From the NCBI RefSeq assembly GCF_017355165.1, contig NZ_JADILK010000037.1:1-42860 (forward strand): DNA of 42,860 nucleotides, read 5' to 3'. The notes under the pieces were generated by a model that did not search any database, was not told the DNA's origin, and was given only the letters and a program-made list of their open reading frames with translations. Made by a program: the position numbers and the translations under genes. Position 1 is the first letter of the stretch; every line of letters starts with the position of its first letter. The stretch is from Bacillus sp. SD075 (GTDB lineage Bacteria; Bacillota; Bacilli; Bacillales; DSM-1321). Below are positions 42,482-42,860 of this stretch, one piece after another.

Positions 42482-42526
42482 ATATATAGATGCAACATTC
42501 GCAAGAAAGTTAGTGGGGTAATTTAA

Positions 42527-42811
42527 ATGAAATCTACAGGTATTGTACGTAAAGTTGACGAATTAGGAAGGGTAGTCATTCCAATTGAACTACGCCGAAC
42601 ATTAGGAATTAATGAGAAAGACGCTCTGGAGATTTATGTAGAACAAGAGCGCATCATCCTACAAAAATATAAACCAAACATGACATGTCAGGTTACAGGT
42701 GAAGTTTCCGATGACAATATGAAACTTGCTGACGGTAAATTAATACTTAGCCCTGAAGGTGCCGAACTTCTCATTAAAGAAATTCAAGCCAGCATGGAAA
42801 CGGCTAAATAA
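42527..42811 (+). CDS. abrB: AbrB transition-state regulator
   Basis: A 94-residue DNA-binding protein with the N-terminal swapped-hairpin AbrB domain (MKSTGIVRKVDELGRVVIPI, then ELRRTLGINEKDALEIYV) and the AbrB-type C-terminal domain with YKPNMTCQVTGEVSDD. It is close to B. subtilis AbrB along its whole length, so it is a true AbrB or a very close paralogue. It represses post-exponential genes during growth and is itself shut off by Spo0A. The ribosome site is modest (GTGGGG, 42510-42515). Confidence 0.92.
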   Translation: MKSTGIVRKVDELGRVVIPIELRRTLGINEKDALEIYVEQERIILQKYKPNMTCQVTGEVSDDNMKLADGKLILSPEGAELLIKEIQASMETAK

Positions 42812-42838
42812 TTAATCTACTAGATAAATAGCATCCAA

Positions 42839-42860
42839 GTGTAGGGAAGGTTCCCTACAC
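42839..42860 (+). terminator. Hairpin after abrB, cut by window end
   Basis: GTGTAGGGAA and TTCCCTACAC form a perfect 10-bp stem with a 2-nt centre. The window ends at its last base, so the T-run cannot be seen. Confidence 0.6.

Noticed and set aside
1..42860. CRISPR arrays, tRNA and rRNA genes, prophage or plasmid replication genes
   Set aside because: No regularly spaced repeats, cloverleaf-like sequences with CCA ends, rRNA motifs or phage/replication proteins were seen on either strand.

Overview
The window looks like chromosomal DNA of a low-GC, endospore-forming Bacillaceae; a Bacillus or Peribacillus type is my inference. Supporting signs are strong GGAGG-type ribosome binding sites, frequent GTG/TTG starts, a GerA-type germinant receptor operon, an AbrB gene with Spo0A-type boxes, a sigma-54/RocR arginine-catabolic cluster, a CcpA cre site and a ykkC/guanidine-I riboswitch. 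I see no rRNA, tRNA, CRISPR array, prophage or large genomic island. It is mostly core-type chromosome with some gene decay and small dispersed repeats.

Layout. 1-1.65 kb: a cutC gene broken by an in-frame amber codon, a small membrane protein and a wrecked Nudix hydrolase gene. 1.9-2.9 kb: two tandem secreted DUF2690 proteins. 3.0-5.2 kb: the alkylation adaptive response, with adaA-adaB (minus) divergent from alkA (plus) and a repeated 14-bp motif between them. 5.3-5.8 kb: a Gly/Pro-rich, probably spore-associated protein. 6.1-10.1 kb: a CitS/CitT-type two-component system and a CitMHS metal-citrate transporter whose promoter overlaps a perfect cre match. 10.2-15.6 kb: mannitol genes mtlA (fused IICBA), mtlR and mtlD. 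15.6-18 kb: a small unknown gene, catD, catE and an azoreductase, a quinone/catechol/azo detoxification group. 18.2-24.4 kb: rocR divergent from rocA-rocD-rocG and an orphan lipoyl-like domain gene, with RocR-type palindromes and two sigma-54 promoters in the divergent region.

24.5-26.9 kb is a gene-poor stretch with an internally deleted TnpB (IS200/IS605-type) remnant, a DUF975 protein, a short DUF4083 protein and three copies of dispersed repeats. 26.9-29.8 kb: a cytochrome P450, a PAP2 phosphatase and a DedA protein. 29.9-34.2 kb: a four-gene germinant receptor operon (A-C-B-D). 34.4-37.6 kb: a SWIM/SNF2 helicase. 37.9-39.5 kb: a DUF2975 membrane protein, an Xre-type regulator and a DUF817 protein. 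39.5-39.9 kb: a roughly 380-bp element with terminal inverted repeats. 40.0-40.9 kb: the guanidinium exporter gdnCD (ykkCD) under its riboswitch. 41.0-42.0 kb: an EamA/DMT exporter. 42.4-42.86 kb: abrB with three Spo0A-type boxes.

No plainly new multi-gene system is visible. The most worthwhile leads are the tandem sigma-54 promoters with a tiny ORF between them upstream of rocA, the decayed TnpB locus, the repeat families (one with terminal inverted repeats), the tandem DUF2690 pair, the candidate AdaA operator and the TTG-started mini-ORFs leading into dedA and the ger operon. All family assignments are from reading the protein sequences; no searches were run.
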